Source: Oscillatoriaceae cyanobacterium Prado104
GTDB taxonomy: Bacteria; Cyanobacteriota; Cyanobacteriia; Cyanobacteriales; Microcoleaceae
Direction: 5' to 3'
Assembly (NCBI GenBank): GCA_025454405.1
Contig: JALOON010000015.1
Span: 27,094-91,093, forward strand
Length of the DNA stretch: 64,000 nucleotides
The position numbers were made by a program, and so were the translations under genes. The notes under the pieces are model-generated. The model had not been told where the DNA came from. It ran no database searches and saw nothing but the letters and a program-made list of their open reading frames with translations. Within the stretch, counting starts at the first letter, position 1; each line of letters begins with the position of its first letter. Positions 10,319 through 19,734 of the stretch are shown here, in pieces.

Positions 10319-10828
10319 ATGCTTATTATGATGAGAAAAACAGTCAGTTCGCAATTGAGGCTATACTACTGCCACCAACAGATACAGCGATCGATCGAGA
10401 TAGTTTTGGCGATAATTTTATGTTGGGGCGCAATTTGTTTGCCCGCAAGAAGTGCTTTTGCCAATGATTTGTCTCGACAACCAGTGACGGAAGTTACCGT
10501 TAATTTGGGTAGCGAAACAGGGGAACTTAAATTTTTTCCAAATAACCTAGAATTCGAGTCGGGAAAACGCTACAAATTAATCTTAAAAAATCCCAGCCAG
10601 CAGAAACATTATTTTACTGCTAAAAGCTTTGCCGATGCGAGTTGGACGCAAAAAGTTGATGCTGGCAATGTGGAAATTAAAGGCGCGATTCACGAATTGG
10701 AATTGAGAGCGGGATCTACGGCCCAATGGGTGTTGATACCTGTAAAATCGGGAACTTACAACCTGCGTTGTACCGTAGCGGGACATGCGGAAGCGGGAAT
10801 GGTGGGAAAAATTGCGATCGCGCCTTAA
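10319..10828 (+). CDS. Exported cupredoxin-like copper protein
   Basis: A signal peptide or anchor (about residues 25-48, ending ARSAFAND) precedes a cupredoxin-like beta-sandwich. Candidate type 1 copper ligands are His in QQKHYFTA and the C-terminal RCTVAGHAEAGM set (Cys, His, Met). The C-x4-H-x4-M spacing differs from plastocyanin, which has C-x2-H-x4-M. A role in electron transfer or copper handling is likely but not shown. Three ATGs compete (10319, 10328, 10331); AGGA at 10315 would best serve 10328. Confidence 0.75.
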   Translation: MLIMMRKTVSSQLRLYYCHQQIQRSIEIVLAIILCWGAICLPARSAFANDLSRQPVTEVTVNLGSETGELKFFPNNLEFESGKRYKLILKNPSQQKHYFTAKSFADASWTQKVDAGNVEIKGAIHELELRAGSTAQWVLIPVKSGTYNLRCTVAGHAEAGMVGKIAIAP

Positions 10829-10837
10829 TCGCTACTA

Positions 10838-10917
10838 AAATCTGCGCAGAAACCGGGTTTTTGCAAAAATACCGCATCGCTGTTTTGGGACTCGGTAAAA
10901 ACCCGGTTTCTTCGACC
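10838..10917. repeat. AGAAACCGGGTTTTT inverted repeat
   Basis: Second copy of the dispersed family seen at 3954. It lies 10-80 bases after the cupredoxin stop and could form a long hairpin. A TGCGCGCTGCGCA palindrome follows at 10980-10996. Confidence 0.75.
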
Positions 10918-11029
10918 TGAACGTGCAATGACTGAATTCTTGCAAGTAGTTTACAGTTAAATTTTAGTTCAATCGCAGGGTGCGCGCTGCGCACTTTAAA
11001 ATATTTAGGGTAATCTATCAAAATTTAAG

Positions 11030-12379
11030 ATGAAATTATTTCAGACAATTTTAACAGGCATTCTACTCGCTACAATCTGCGGCGTAGCCGATGCAACCGC
11101 ACGACACAAGTTCGTGGGTTGGCGCAGCCTGTGCGCAGCACATAGCTATCCCGTAGGCAATCGAACTTTGCCACAACCCAGCTTAATTAAAAACACGCAA
11201 TTTGCTGCAACCTCTGCCAGCAGACAAGATTTGACAGCCGTCAATTACCGCAACATTTCTCGCCTTGCATTGACTCTTGAAACATCCGAATTTTTAGCAC
11301 AACAACCTGCGGCAATACCAAGCGACAGCGGGGGCGAAATCTTGCAGCAACTTACCGAATGCGTTGCCGGGAAAATTCCGAATTCCCAACAACCTACCTT
11401 AGAAGCAATTCAAGCAGTTTCAATGGAATGCGTTTTGAGAGTAGTAATTTTAGGTCTCGATGGCAAAGTCCGTCCCGATGCAAATTCCCGAATGATTGCA
11501 CTGCTAAAAGTTACGGGTACGACTTTGCCCAAATCTTCCAGTCAAGGACAAGCTTCAGTAAAATTGACTCAGGTTGCTGACAGTCAAGTGTTCGCAGTTC
11601 CAGTAACATTTGGCGGACAACAGAGAAATTTCTTGCTGGATACAGGTGCTTCAAATTCAATTGTTGACAGCCAAATTACCCAGCAATTGGGGTTAGCGGG
11701 GACGCCGATTCCCAGCGATATTTTGGCTTATTTTGTTGTAGGCAATGACTGTTCAAAAGTCAATGCTACTTTGCACAGCCTGCCGCCTTTGGCTGTGGAA
11801 GCAGCCAAGGTGGAAGGACTTAACGGCATGGGATTGCCGCAAACTTCTATTCCGGGCAATGCTTCGGGAGTTTTGGGTTTGGATTTTTTGAAGGGTTTTG
11901 ATGTGGTTGTCAATCCGCAATCTATGCAGTTGCAGTTGCTACCGCCTTCTAATCCTGTGGCGGGTGCAATTCCTTTGGTAGGAAAGTTGGGGGTGATGAC
12001 GGCTCAGGCTAAGATTAACGGTCAAGGACCGTTTACTTTTTTGCTGGATACCGGTGCAGATGCGATCGTACTTTCGCAGCGTGTGGCAAACTCTTTATCT
12101 TTGGATGTTGCTAATGCTAAAACTGTCGAAGTCCGGGGATTTTGTGGCAATGAAATTGCTAAAAAAATTAAGTTGGGTAGGGTGAGCTTGCAGAAACATG
12201 AAGTTACGGAATTAGACGGCGTGGTGTTGGAAAATAAAGTCTTGGATTTGTTGGGTGTTGATGGAATTGTCGGTCAGAATTTTTTGACTCGCTACCAGCA
12301 GCATTGGCGGTTTGGTAAGGTTAATGAGTTGGGGTTTCCTGAAGAGGGGAGTTTGGTTTTGAAGCATACTAAAAATTAG
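11030..12379 (+). CDS. Secreted retropepsin-like aspartic protease with two DTG motifs
   Basis: The 449-residue protein has a short N-terminal signal sequence (residues about 1-23), a poorly conserved 150-residue region, then two aspartic protease half-domains. The first has FLLDTGASNSIVDS with Asp204; the second has FLLDTGADAIVLSQ with Asp340. Each is followed by a VLGLDFLK or GIVGQNFL element, the second strand signature of retropepsins. Two lobes in one chain resemble pepsin rather than single-lobe retroviral proteases. Substrate is unknown. Residues about 27-50 overlap a palindromic repeat-like DNA segment (11100-11170). Confidence 0.85.
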   Translation: MKLFQTILTGILLATICGVADATARHKFVGWRSLCAAHSYPVGNRTLPQPSLIKNTQFAATSASRQDLTAVNYRNISRLALTLETSEFLAQQPAAIPSDSGGEILQQLTECVAGKIPNSQQPTLEAIQAVSMECVLRVVILGLDGKVRPDANSRMIALLKVTGTTLPKSSSQGQASVKLTQVADSQVFAVPVTFGGQQRNFLLDTGASNSIVDSQITQQLGLAGTPIPSDILAYFVVGNDCSKVNATLHSLPPLAVEAAKVEGLNGMGLPQTSIPGNASGVLGLDFLKGFDVVVNPQSMQLQLLPPSNPVAGAIPLVGKLGVMTAQAKINGQGPFTFLLDTGADAIVLSQRVANSLSLDVANAKTVEVRGFCGNEIAKKIKLGRVSLQKHEVTELDGVVLENKVLDLLGVDGIVGQNFLTRYQQHWRFGKVNELGFPEEGSLVLKHTKN

Positions 12380-12429
12380 TTGATAGTTGATAGTTGATAG
12401 TTGATAGCTAGTTTTACTCGTTAGCCGTT

Positions 12430-12562
12430 GCAGGCGAGGCAGAGCCTCGCTGGCATGGGTTCCCAGGCAGAGTCTGGGAACCAGTAAGAAGCCAGTAAGA
12501 GCAGTAAACTCATTACCAGGCTGTGCCTGGTAACGCAGAACCGCGAGGCTCTGCCTTGCATT
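12430..12562. repeat. GTTCCCAGGCAGAGCCTGGGAAC-type repeat
   Basis: Nested palindromic words such as GGCAGAGCCTCGC, TTCCCAGGCAGAGTCTGGGAA and CCAGGCTGTGCCTGG fill this gap. A shorter relative is at 29187-29243. It is a dispersed intergenic repeat, not a gene. Confidence 0.75.
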
Positions 12563-12642
12563 TGCTAGCGATCGGCAACTTTGCAGTTAAGTGTTAATAT
12601 TAAATTAAAAGTATAAATTTTTTATTTACCCAAATTCAGCAG

Positions 12643-13209
12643 ATGTCAGTACAATTAACTAAGGGCGATCGATTTAATCTTGCTCAAACAGCGCCCGGTT
12701 TAAAAAAGGTAGCTATTGCCCTGGGCTGGCAAGTAAGAGATGCGGGAGAAAACTGCGAAATTGATGCTTCGGCATTCATGTTAGGAGCGGACGGTAAAAT
12801 ACCAAAGAATGAGTATTTTATATTCTACAATAATTTGCAATCGCCCGACGGTGCAGTGCTCCAATCGGTTCCTCAAGCACGGCCCGATCGAGAAAATAAG
12901 AGCCTGTTTGGAGTTATCTTAGAAAAAATCAGTCCTCAAATTCAGGAAGTAGTGTTTGTTGTCACCATTCACGAAGCAGAAAAGTTTAATCTTAATTTTA
13001 GCAAGGTTGACAATGCTTTTATTAAAATTTCCGATTTGGATACCTTCACAGAACTTGCTAGATATGAATTAACAGATAATTTTTCTCAAGAAACTGCGCT
13101 AGAGTTTGGGCGTTTGTACAGGAAAAATGAAGAATGGAGGTTTCAAGCAGTAGGGCAAGGATATCAAGCTGGCTTGAAAAGTTTTGTTGATAAGTATGGC
13201 GGTAGTTGA
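12643..13209 (+). CDS. TerD family protein
   Basis: The 188 residues match the TerD calcium-binding family: SVQLTKGDRFNLAQTAPGLKKVAIALGW at the start, then DASAFMLGADGKIPKNEYFIFYNN and a second half with TFTELARYELTD...ALEFGRLYRKNEEWRFQAVGQGY. The acidic residues of both calcium sites are largely kept. TerD proteins take part in tellurite or general stress responses with other Ter partners; none of those partners is next to it here. Start is ATG at 12643. Confidence 0.92.
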   Translation: MSVQLTKGDRFNLAQTAPGLKKVAIALGWQVRDAGENCEIDASAFMLGADGKIPKNEYFIFYNNLQSPDGAVLQSVPQARPDRENKSLFGVILEKISPQIQEVVFVVTIHEAEKFNLNFSKVDNAFIKISDLDTFTELARYELTDNFSQETALEFGRLYRKNEEWRFQAVGQGYQAGLKSFVDKYGGS

Positions 13210-13296
13210 CAGTTGACAGTTGTAAGGAGTTTTGAGTTTTGAATTTTGAGTTGTGAGTTCAAGACAGTTCTTAATTCAAAACTCAAAACTTAAAAC

Positions 13297-14706
13297 TCAG
13301 AACTTCCCCTCTCCCTCTCCCTCATTATCGGACAAAATTTGTTGGTAAGCTTCGATCGTCCGTTGCGCGATCGCACTCCAATTGTAGTGTGTTTCCGCAT
13401 AATTTTTAGCGTTAATTCCCCGGCGTTTGCGTTCCTCGGGATCGAGAAGTGCCGATCGAATTAAGCGGGCGATTTCGCTTACTTCTAAAGGTGCCACCCA
13501 ACCAGCTTCTGCGTGCTCGATTTCTTCCGAAATATACACTCGATCGGAAATAATAACAGGCGTACCTGCAGCCATTGCTTCTGCTACAGCGATGCCGAAG
13601 TTTTCGTAATAAGAAGGCAGTACAAATAAATCGGCTTTTGCCAGTAGTTCAACTTTTAACTCGCCACTAACAAAACCAGTTATGGTGGTACATTTAGCCA
13701 AATTAGAATTCTGAATCTGTACTTTAATTTTTGTTTCATACTCAACATTTTGAGCATTGGAACCAGCTAAAATAAAATTAAATTCTATTTTTTCTAATAA
13801 GATTTTTTCTAAAGCAGGAAGCAGCAAATCAAGCCCTTTCTTAGGCTCAATTCGCGACATAAACAATATCGCAGGCATACAAGATTCATCTAGGTTCGCA
13901 GTAAGAACTGAAGTCCTCTCTCCATCTATTACACCTGCCCGCGAAACAAAAGATAAATCCCTGTCTAAAGTCACCCCCAAAGGAATCACCAAATCTTGCG
14001 GTATCCGGGTTATCTTGTTGGTCTTTGTTGTTAACTTAACCCAAAAATCCGCCAAGGAATTAATTCCCTGTCTAACAGCAAAAGTCCTCGGTCGAGGACT
14101 AAAAAACTCATCAGTCCTCTTTAGAGGACTTTCGCTTTGAGGCAGGGGTTTAAACCCCTGCCGGATTGCTGGTTGAGCCACCACACCAAATCTTTCCGAT
14201 ACTCGAGCTTCGCGTTTGCTAGTAAAATGAATTGCCGCCGCACCTGCTAAATTAGGGCGTTCCAGAAGCGAAGCATAAATCTGTTTTAATCGCCTTTTTT
14301 TCTGCAAATCTGCCGGGTCAAGCATACCGCAGGGACGGATAATATAGGGCAATTTATGGTATCTCGCAATAGTAGCAGCGAGGGTAGTTACCGGCGAGAA
14401 TAAAGCATGAATGTGAGCGAGGTCAAATTGTCCGGCATTTAGATTAAACCACCGCAATAAATCGAGAGAAAATTTGTACCTGCGAAATGGAAAACAGCGG
14501 AAATAAATAATTTGATAGCCGTTTTGTTCGATTGGTTGATTCAGGGGAACATCTAAGGGAGGTTGACCGATATCTCCGTTAGAATCGGTGGTGATAATTG
14601 TGACATCAACACCTCCGGAAGCGAGGGCGGCTGAAAGTCCGAGTACCATTTGACTCGGGCCACCATAAACGAGGGAAATTGACGGGATGATTTGGAGAAT
14701 TCGCAT
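13297..14706 (-). CDS. Glycosyltransferase family 4 with internal repeat-derived segment
   Basis: This protein of about 469 residues is a GT-B fold sugar transferase, probably for exopolysaccharide. The N-terminal half has MRILQIIPSISLVYGGPSQM and the C-terminal half has ILFMSRIEPKKGLDLLLPAL, then LPSYYENFGIAVAEAMAAGTPVI, the GT4 donor-binding E-x7-E region. Residues about 182-208 are encoded by three consecutive palindromes (14083-14162), inserted in frame between the two Rossmann domains. The ATG at 14706 is preferred over one 15 codons upstream because MRIL is the family start. Confidence 0.88.
   Translation of the reverse strand: MRILQIIPSISLVYGGPSQMVLGLSAALASGGVDVTIITTDSNGDIGQPPLDVPLNQPIEQNGYQIIYFRCFPFRRYKFSLDLLRWFNLNAGQFDLAHIHALFSPVTTLAATIARYHKLPYIIRPCGMLDPADLQKKRRLKQIYASLLERPNLAGAAAIHFTSKREARVSERFGVVAQPAIRQGFKPLPQSESPLKRTDEFFSPRPRTFAVRQGINSLADFWVKLTTKTNKITRIPQDLVIPLGVTLDRDLSFVSRAGVIDGERTSVLTANLDESCMPAILFMSRIEPKKGLDLLLPALEKILLEKIEFNFILAGSNAQNVEYETKIKVQIQNSNLAKCTTITGFVSGELKVELLAKADLFVLPSYYENFGIAVAEAMAAGTPVIISDRVYISEEIEHAEAGWVAPLEVSEIARLIRSALLDPEERKRRGINAKNYAETHYNWSAIAQRTIEAYQQILSDNEGEGEGKF
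14083..14162. repeat. Triple palindrome inside a glycosyltransferase gene
   Basis: Three perfect or near-perfect palindromes follow one another: AGTCCTCGGTCGAGGACT (14083-14100), AGTCCTCTTTAGAGGACT (14113-14130) and a 22-base one with arms GGCAGGGGTTT and AAACCCCTGCC (14141-14162). They resemble the AAGGACT...AGTCCTT intergenic repeats elsewhere in the window but lie in coding sequence without breaking the frame. Confidence 0.85.
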
Positions 14707-14753
14707 GGGGACTTGTTGTTTAGAGCGACATACCAACATCTCCGATTGCAAAT

Positions 14754-14933
14754 TTAATTATCTGGAAAAGGTTGCCCCTCTAGCTGTTGAGCTTCCTCTC
14801 TCTTTGTTGCTTTAACTTGGGTATTGTGAGCCAGTTTCTTTGAAAATTCAAACATTTCACTGGCTTTAGCTTCTGCGGCTTTCACAATTTCAAGGATTTC
14901 CAGGAGTTGGCTTTCATCTGGTAATTGTTTCAT
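14754..14933 (-). CDS. Small hypothetical protein, 59 residues
   Basis: ATG at 14933 overlaps the TGA of the preceding 115-residue gene in an ATGA arrangement, which suggests translational coupling. The product is a charged, helical 59-residue protein beginning MKQLPDESQLLEILEIVKAAEAKAS and ending EGQPFPDN. I do not recognise the family. The coupling with 14930-15277 suggests a two-protein unit. Confidence 0.6.
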   Translation of the reverse strand: MKQLPDESQLLEILEIVKAAEAKASEMFEFSKKLAHNTQVKATKREEAQQLEGQPFPDN

Positions 14934-15277
14934 GGCAATACTTCTAATCTCTTAACTACTTTGTCGATCGTAATTTTAGCTTCGGGAGCTAGATGTAGCA
15001 AGGCTGCTAAATAATCTGCTGCTTTTTGAACATCTTCATCGGGTACACCAGCCATCAATATATTTCCCACAATGTTCTCTGCTTGTAACCGCACACCTGC
15101 TATACAAAATTGAAAATTTGTTAGCGAAGAAAAGTATTGCATCAGTATTTCATTTTCAGGAAAAAGAGACATACCTCTTCTCAGTGCAAAAAGTCCTTGC
15201 GTGGCTTGGCGTTCGGTATCGTCCAGTATCTGGTAGAGTGCGTCAACCAAAGGTCGTATGTCGGAAGGAATAGACAT
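14930..15277 (-). CDS. Hypothetical helical protein, 115 residues
   Basis: The protein is predicted all-helical and cytoplasmic, with no recognised motif. It begins MSIPSDIRPLVDALYQILDD and ends VVKRLEVLP. The stop codon overlaps the start of the next, 59-residue gene by four bases. It lies between two glycosyltransferase genes and may be an unrelated insertion in that cluster. Confidence 0.6.
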   Translation of the reverse strand: MSIPSDIRPLVDALYQILDDTERQATQGLFALRRGMSLFPENEILMQYFSSLTNFQFCIAGVRLQAENIVGNILMAGVPDEDVQKAADYLAALLHLAPEAKITIDKVVKRLEVLP

Positions 15278-15320
15278 TTACGGCAGTTTTTATTTGACAC
15301 TTGCATTATACTGCTAAAAG

Positions 15321-16490
15321 TTAAAACAACTCTTGATAAAAATCTAACAACTGCTCAGCTAAAGCTTTATTTGTATAATTATTCAGGACTCTCTGATAAC
15401 CGCGTTTGCCCAAATCTGCAGCTAACTCCGGCTGCTGCATCAATTGCTGCAAGCACTCTCGCAAAGCCCCAGCATTCCCCTCAGGAAATATTAACCCGGC
15501 ATCTCCGATAACATGGGGAATTTCGCCGCAGTCGGAACCGATGACTGGAATTTGACAAGCCATTGCTTCGATTAAAACATGACCGAATTGTTCTTTCCAA
15601 CCGACAGCGGTTAAAGTTTTGAATTTATAGCTGGTTTGCGAAGGCAATACCAAACATTTCATCAGGTTAATGTATTGGGGAATTTCTTCGTGAGGAACGC
15701 TTTCGACCCAGATGATTCTGTCGCTAATTCCCCATTCCATACATTTTTCGGCAAGGCGCGATCGCAATTTTCCCTGCCCTACTAACAGCCATTTCCAAGA
15801 GCTTTGTTTCAACTCTGCCAACGCTTCAGCCAAAGTCAGCAGCCCTTTTTCTTCAACAAACCGCCCTACATATCCTACCACAAAATCAGTCGGTGCAATC
15901 CTGAATTGCCTCGAAAGTTCGGCAGATGTGGCAGTGCGGCAAAATAACTTTTCATCTACTCCTAGTTGTGGCAAGATTTTTATCGCGCCTTTGTAACCCC
16001 GATGTCGCAAAATCTCTGCCCCATCCAAGTTGCCAGCAATAATTCCGTCAGTGTATCGCAAGTTACAATTTTCCAAGGTTGATACGGGCCATTGCAATTG
16101 ATAAGGCAGGTTCCACCAGGTAAAAAATATATTTTTTGCTTTGAGTTTTAAGATGTTATTTAAAGCAATTAATTGAGCGTAAGCCAGGGATTTTGAACCC
16201 TGTTCTACTTGGATAATTTGCGGTCTAAATTTCTGTAAAACTTCAATTAAATCGGTTCCGAATGTTAGCAATCCTTGATTGTTTTGACTGAAATTAGATA
16301 GCGGGATTACTTGAAATGTGCCTTCTTGAAAGAACTCAGTTTCGACAATCTTATTTTGTACGCCTCCGGGCTGCCAGCGCTTCGGTACTGCAACGGTTAC
16401 TTCAATATCTGGTTCTAGGTTAGCTAAAATCTTGAGTTTTTCCCGATTGATATCGACTATATAGGTGTGGCTGGCAACGAGGATTTTCAT
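15321..16490 (-). CDS. Glycosyltransferase family 4
   Basis: This 389-residue GT-B enzyme starts MKILVASHTYIVDINREKL and carries VVGYVGRFVEEKGLLTLAEAL at the start of the second domain, then the donor-site block FGHVLIEAMACQIPVIGSDCGEIPHVIGDAGLIFPEG. It is presumably an exopolysaccharide sugar transferase working with its two neighbours on the same strand, 13297-14706 and 16702-17676, though the gaps of 43 and 211 bases do not prove one transcript. Donor and acceptor are unknown. Confidence 0.9.
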   Translation of the reverse strand: MKILVASHTYIVDINREKLKILANLEPDIEVTVAVPKRWQPGGVQNKIVETEFFQEGTFQVIPLSNFSQNNQGLLTFGTDLIEVLQKFRPQIIQVEQGSKSLAYAQLIALNNILKLKAKNIFFTWWNLPYQLQWPVSTLENCNLRYTDGIIAGNLDGAEILRHRGYKGAIKILPQLGVDEKLFCRTATSAELSRQFRIAPTDFVVGYVGRFVEEKGLLTLAEALAELKQSSWKWLLVGQGKLRSRLAEKCMEWGISDRIIWVESVPHEEIPQYINLMKCLVLPSQTSYKFKTLTAVGWKEQFGHVLIEAMACQIPVIGSDCGEIPHVIGDAGLIFPEGNAGALRECLQQLMQQPELAADLGKRGYQRVLNNYTNKALAEQLLDFYQELF

Positions 16491-16574
16491 GTTTCAGTCA
16501 TTAGTTATTAATCATCAGTCGTCGAGCGTGTAGGCGTGAATGCGTCAATTACCTCCGCTTCGCTGAATCCCAAA

Positions 16575-16682
16575 AAAAGAGGTTCGGAGTAAGGACTTTA
16601 GTCCTGAGAAGTTCGGAGTAAGGACTTTAGTCCTTAACTGTCCAAATCTGTCAGAAAGGACTTCAGTCCTTACTACAAACAA
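16575..16682. repeat. AAGGACTTTAGTCCTT palindromic repeats
   Basis: Three hairpin words (TAAGGACTTTAGTCCTGA, TAAGGACTTTAGTCCTTA, AAGGACTTCAGTCCTT) occur in a row. Relatives sit at 25849-26005 and 42475-42505. Confidence 0.8.
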
Positions 16683-16701
16683 GCAGGCATTGAGAGAAAA
16701 T

Positions 16702-17676
16702 TTATTTATTGTTAATCTTATCTTGTCTGCTGTAAATTTGCCCGTCGTTCCAGAGGGACTGAATTAAGGTATTGAGAGCGCTGAGAAAACCGAGGATATA
16801 AAAATTAAAACGGGTGATAATTTTAACGCTCGATCGACTTTTATTGCAAGGCGGATTTCCCAAAACATGGCAGTCAAAAAGTTTGGCAAAAAATCGCAGG
16901 CACTGCAAAGCTGTTAAATTTTTCAATCCCATGAGAAAGTGATTGTGGTAAAATGTAACTTGATATTCGATCGACCTCGTACCGATATCGTGACAGCCGC
17001 CGCTTGCTTCTCCCAAATGAACTAAATGCGCCTTCGGATCGTACCAAATTTTAAAATTGGTCGATCGCAACCTCAAACAAAAATCCGACTCTTCCCGCAC
17101 CGCACTTCCCGCAAACCGTTCGTCAAAACTCAACCCGAATTCAGTAAAAATCTGTTTGCGAAAGGACATATTGCAGCCCCTAGCTGACAGGACTTCCTGC
17201 GGTTTTACCGCGTGCACCAAATCGATAAAATACCAAGCAATTCCTGCATCCATCGCTTCCGGCGGTAAATACTCAATTTCGTAATTTCCCCCAGAATCTT
17301 CCAACTTCATCCTGTCAAAAACCCTGCCCGCAACGCATCCCACCTCAGGTTTTTCTAAATAATTACGAGCGTGAGCGGCCAAAAAACCATCCGGCAACTG
17401 CACGTCATCATCTATAAATAAAATAATATCGCCGATCGCCCGTCGCGCCGCATAATTTCGAGCACCAGGCAAACTCGCCCAATCTACTCGAAACCACCGA
17501 ATTTTACCAGCATTTGCCAATTCCTCTAAATAAACTTGAGTTGCCGCTTCGTGAGTGGGAGTTTGATCGATTACCAACACTTCAAAATTCGGATAATCCT
17601 GCTTGATGACATCAGCCAGCGTCTCTCGCAAAGGTTGCTCGCGGTTGTAAGTAGGAATAGCAACGGAAAGCATCAT
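16702..17676 (-). CDS. Glycosyltransferase family 2
   Basis: GT-A fold transferase of 324 residues. The start MMLSVAIPTYNREQPLRETL is the classic GT2 opening, followed by FEVLVIDQTP, PGARNYAARRAIGDIILFIDDDVQLP (the D-x-D metal site is within FIDDDVQ), and the acceptor-side block SFRKQIFTEFGLSFDERFAG...REESDFCLRL. The ATG at 17676 was chosen since the sequence upstream is a degenerate GATTTGAGA tandem repeat. It likely belongs with the two GT4 genes downstream. Confidence 0.9.
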   Translation of the reverse strand: MMLSVAIPTYNREQPLRETLADVIKQDYPNFEVLVIDQTPTHEAATQVYLEELANAGKIRWFRVDWASLPGARNYAARRAIGDIILFIDDDVQLPDGFLAAHARNYLEKPEVGCVAGRVFDRMKLEDSGGNYEIEYLPPEAMDAGIAWYFIDLVHAVKPQEVLSARGCNMSFRKQIFTEFGLSFDERFAGSAVREESDFCLRLRSTNFKIWYDPKAHLVHLGEASGGCHDIGTRSIEYQVTFYHNHFLMGLKNLTALQCLRFFAKLFDCHVLGNPPCNKSRSSVKIITRFNFYILGFLSALNTLIQSLWNDGQIYSRQDKINNK

Positions 17677-17679
17677 TCG

Positions 17680-18073
17680 ATTTGAGATTTGAGATTTTGG
17701 GATTGAAAGATTTGGGTATTGAGAGATTTGAGAATTGAGAAATTTGAGAACTTTGGAATTGAAGGATTTGAGAATTGCGGGAGTTACGCAGGCACTCGCC
17801 GATCTAGGGTGCGTAGTGCGCACCTTACGGCTATTTCAGGAACACGGACAGTCATGAGTTCATAGAGACCAAAGAAACCGGTTTTTTACTCGAACTGTCG
17901 CCTGTAAAGAAGGATTTTCGCAAAAGCCCGGTTTCTGACTGCACCTAGGTAAGTTTTAATTGAAGAAGCAAGAACAAAGCAGGAACAGAAATTTATTTTC
18001 GATCGAAAGATGGCATCTCAGAATTTTCTTCCTTCTTCCTTCTTCCTTCTTCCTTCTTCCTTCTTCCTTCAGA
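17680..18073. repeat. Repeat-rich gap: GATTTGAGA units, GTGCGCACC and AACCGG hairpins, TTCCTTC tract
   Basis: The gap between the GT2 gene and glmM has degenerate GAGATTTGA units (17680-17770), a GGTGCGTAGTGCGCACC palindrome (17807-17825), the AGAAACCGG...CCGGTTTCT inverted repeat (17866-17940) and a TTCCTTC tract (18029-18070). No gene was seen. Confidence 0.7.
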
Positions 18074-19537
18074 TCAAATAGCTATGTGTTCCCGAACAGC
18101 CAAAACCAAATTGTCAGTCCATAAATGAGCCAATTCAGCATCAGCAGCTTCCACCATAACTCGGATCAGCGGTTCCGTACCGGAAGCGCGAACTAACACC
18201 CTACCCCGATCGCCCATTGCAGTTTTAGCACGAGCGATCGCCCTTTGTAAGGGTTCGCACTCATTCCATTTCAAGCGTTTTTCGCGATCCTCAACGCGCA
18301 CGTTGCGCAGCAATTGCGGGTAAGTTTGGAAACTGCCATTTACCAACTCGGCCAAAGATTCGCTAGACTCCCGCACCAACGCAGCCAAATGCAAAGCAGT
18401 CATCAAACCATCGCCGCTGATGCCGTAATGGGGACAAAGAATGTGACCAGATTGTTCGCCACCCAACATCGCACCGGTGCGGTGCATTTCTGCGTGGACG
18501 TACTGATCTCCCACAGCAGTTCTCATTAGTTTGCCGCCCAATTCTTCCCAGGCGCGCTCGAAGCCGAGGTTAGCCATTACAGTAGAGATAATTAAATTTT
18601 CCGGCAACCTTTCGCTGTCGCGCAAGTGCCGGCCCCACAGATAAAGAATGTAATCGCCATCAACCGATCGACCTTCATTATCAACGGCCAAAACTCGATC
18701 GGCATCCCCATCAAAAGCAAATCCTAAATCGGCCTGGTGTTCCAAAACAGCAGCTTGCAAACTTTCCAAATGAGTGGAACCGCAACCAACATTAATCCGA
18801 GATCCATCGGGGGCATCGTGCAAACAGATAACCTCGGCCCCCATTTCCTCAAACACCCTCGGGGCCAAACCCGCAGCAGCCCCCCAAGCCAAATCTAAAA
18901 CTACCCGCATTCCGCGCAAATTCATCTGTTGCAGGGGTTGCACCAGAGAACCAGCATAATCCTTGACCAACTCCGCTCGGTGGTAGTGGTGTCCCCAAGT
19001 AGCGCTAGCAATGGGAACGCTTGCGCCCCGGATGCCTGACTCTATTTGTTCCTGCAACTGCTGCGACAACTTCGTGCCGTTGGGACCGAAAAACTTAATC
19101 CCGTTATCTTCCGGAGGATTGTGGGAAGCCGAAATCATCACTCCGCCTGCCGACTCCGAAACGCTTGCCAGATAAGCAACGCAGGGAGTCGGACACAAGC
19201 CCAAATTCCAAACTTCCAACCCGGCAGCAGTCAAGCCCGCTGACAGCGCCATCGCCAGCATATCGCTAGAATTTCTGCTGTCTTGTCCGAGAATCACCGG
19301 CCCCGGTTTGGGGGAATTGTGGCGCAAAACTTGTCCCGCCCAAAAGCCAATTTGCAGCGCTAGGGGTGCATTCAGCAATTCTCCGACTTTCCCGCGAATC
19401 CCGTCTGTGCCGAAAAGTTTGGTATTCGGCAGCGGGAGACTATTTCCCGCCAGAAAGACATCGGGGCGTTTGGCTGGCTGTACCGAGTTAACAGCCTGAA
19501 ACTCGCTGCCGCGGTGGCGCGAAGGTGTTTGAACCAT
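18074..19537 (-). CDS. glmM: Phosphoglucosamine mutase
   Basis: This cytosolic enzyme interconverts glucosamine 6- and 1-phosphate, feeding UDP-GlcNAc and peptidoglycan synthesis. The signature [21 protein letters not shown] is at residues about 41-61. The phosphoserine loop is [12 protein letters not shown] with catalytic Ser138, the metal loop [14 protein letters not shown] is central, and [14 protein letters not shown] is the C-terminal phosphate-binding loop. The ATG at 19537 has AGAGGAG seven bases upstream. About 40 extra residues before the first domain are typical of cyanobacterial members. Confidence 0.95.
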   Translation of the reverse strand: MVQTPSRHRGSEFQAVNSVQPAKRPDVFLAGNSLPLPNTKLFGTDGIRGKVGELLNAPLALQIGFWAGQVLRHNSPKPGPVILGQDSRNSSDMLAMALSAGLTAAGLEVWNLGLCPTPCVAYLASVSESAGGVMISASHNPPEDNGIKFFGPNGTKLSQQLQEQIESGIRGASVPIASATWGHHYHRAELVKDYAGSLVQPLQQMNLRGMRVVLDLAWGAAAGLAPRVFEEMGAEVICLHDAPDGSRINVGCGSTHLESLQAAVLEHQADLGFAFDGDADRVLAVDNEGRSVDGDYILYLWGRHLRDSERLPENLIISTVMANLGFERAWEELGGKLMRTAVGDQYVHAEMHRTGAMLGGEQSGHILCPHYGISGDGLMTALHLAALVRESSESLAELVNGSFQTYPQLLRNVRVEDREKRLKWNECEPLQRAIARAKTAMGDRGRVLVRASGTEPLIRVMVEAADAELAHLWTDNLVLAVREHIAI

Positions 19538-19734
19538 ATTCACTCCTCTAAGAATATCCACACTCACAGTTTGGAGTTTATGTTACAACCGAAAACCGGA
19601 TTTTTCAGCCGCCACTCCATTGATTTCTGAGATTGCTCCAGCAACCTGACTCTTAAGAGTACCCTGAAAAAATTTTGATTATTGCTTGAATATACGCGAT
19701 TTCATCAAACTTTCAGGTTGCTGGGCAAATTTTA

